NCBI GenBank assembly: GCA_035545895.1
Contig: DASZXJ010000089.1
Coordinates: forward strand, 1 to 5,493
DNA: 5,493 nucleotides
From: DASZXJ01 sp035545895
Lineage (GTDB): Bacteria; Planctomycetota; Phycisphaerae; Tepidisphaerales; Tepidisphaeraceae
Reading direction: 5' to 3'
This document shows, piece by piece, positions 5,107 through 5,493 of this stretch; the first letter of the stretch is position 1, and the number at the start of each line of letters is the position of its first letter. The notes under the pieces are model-generated. The model saw nothing but the letters and a program-made list of their open reading frames with translations. It was not told where the DNA came from and made no database searches. Both the position numbers and the translations under genes were made by a program.

Positions 5107-5493
5107 GATGCCTCCTGCAAAACATGATGCGATCTGCAACCCGAAACACGGTCAAACGAAAACACATCCGCATCCGGATCACCATGACCGGTCAGGTTTG
5201 CGACGATCATTTGCGCCGCGATCAGGCTGAAAACCATTCCGTTGCCGCCGTATCCCAGCGCAAAGAAACAACCGGGATAGTTCTCCTGCTCGCCGATCAG
5301 GGGCAAGCCATCGTTTGTCTGCGCAAATGTTCCGCCCCATTGATATCGTGGCGAAATGTTCAACCAGGGAAACATCTGATGCACCTTGGCGCAGATGGTT
5401 TTGGCCTTTCGATGAATCAGGGCATCGCGGTCATTCGGATCGGCGATCTCTTCATCCTCGCCGCCCGCCACGATACGGTTGTCGGCAGTCGTC
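5103..5493 (-). CDS. FAD-dependent oxidoreductase (DAO family), C-terminal part only
   Basis: The visible 129 residues are the C-terminal end of a D-amino-acid-oxidase-fold (DAO) flavoenzyme, of the glycine oxidase / gamma-glutamylputrescine-oxidase-like kind usually near 370-480 residues. The visible part opens with TTADNRIVAGGEDEE (1-15), the typical 'T-x-D-x-R-I/L-x-G-G-E-D' strand. It continues with GGTFAQTNDGLPLIG (53-67) and the FAD-contacting ALGYGGNGMVFSLIAAQ (78-94). The N-terminal Rossmann GxGxxG segment and the start lie beyond position 5493. Family members oxidise amines or amino acids with FAD, passing electrons to oxygen or a carrier; the substrate is not readable from this piece. 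The reading frame is intact to the window edge, so this is truncation by the window and not a pseudogene. Its stop codon overlaps the next gene's start. Confidence 0.88.
   Translation of the reverse strand, partial: TTADNRIVAGGEDEEIADPNDRDALIHRKAKTICAKVHQMFPWLNISPRYQWGGTFAQTNDGLPLIGEQENYPGCFFALGYGGNGMVFSLIAAQMIVANLTGHGDPDADVFSFDRVSGCRSHHVLQEAS
5111..5116 (-). promoter_or_regulatory. Strong Shine-Dalgarno (AGGAGG) inside the end of the oxidoreductase gene
   Basis: AGGAGG on the minus strand is a perfect anti-16S match, four bases ahead of the ATG at 5106. It overlaps the last codons of the oxidoreductase (...CTG CAG GAG GCA TCA TGA), so it serves the small gene while coding for the upstream protein's tail. 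Confidence 0.8.

Noticed and set aside
5103..5493. Oxidoreductase fragment as a pseudogene
   Set aside because: The frame is open to the last base of the window and all expected C-terminal motifs are intact. The missing part is simply outside the window.

Overview
The window looks like ordinary chromosome from an environmental bacterium of fairly high GC content. Planctomycetota, perhaps a Phycisphaerae-like lineage, is the best guess. The reasons are a Tat-exported TIM-barrel glycoside-hydrolase-like protein, a kinase of a type I associate with that phylum, degenerate GGATTTTGG / GGTCATTGG repeats between genes, and Shine-Dalgarno sequences that are strong for some genes and absent for others. 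This assignment comes from recall of family distribution, not from a search. I see no rRNA, tRNA, CRISPR array, insertion sequence or phage gene.

Left part, plus strand. Positions 1-322 are noncoding and hold a heptad tandem array (13-54) and a related GTCATTG cluster (113-151). A YjbQ/UPF0047-family gene follows at 323-742. A 140-base gap containing a perfect 10-bp inverted repeat (arms 814-823 and 844-853) leads to a 439-residue protein (883-2202). Its C-terminal half has protein-kinase-like catalytic motifs, and its N-terminal part resembles the end of a methyltransferase fold. A 202-base gap with several inverted repeats precedes a 520-residue Tat-exported TIM-barrel protein (2405-3967).

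Right part, minus strand. Three genes run in the order FAD-dependent oxidoreductase (C-terminal 129 residues only, cut by the window edge), a 132-residue small soluble protein of unknown function, and a HAD-superfamily phosphatase/mutase. The oxidoreductase stop and the small gene's start share an ATGA, with a perfect AGGAGG just upstream, so these two are very probably translationally coupled. The HAD gene follows 64 bases later and ends inside the last 14 bases of the convergent TIM-barrel gene.

The genes do not form an obvious single pathway, and I found no convincing new defence, mobile or secretion system. The items most worth a second look are the kinase with its methyltransferase-like N-terminus, the inverted repeat in front of it, the coupled oxidoreductase/small-protein pair, a 12-base periodic repeat inside the HAD gene, and the heptad array.
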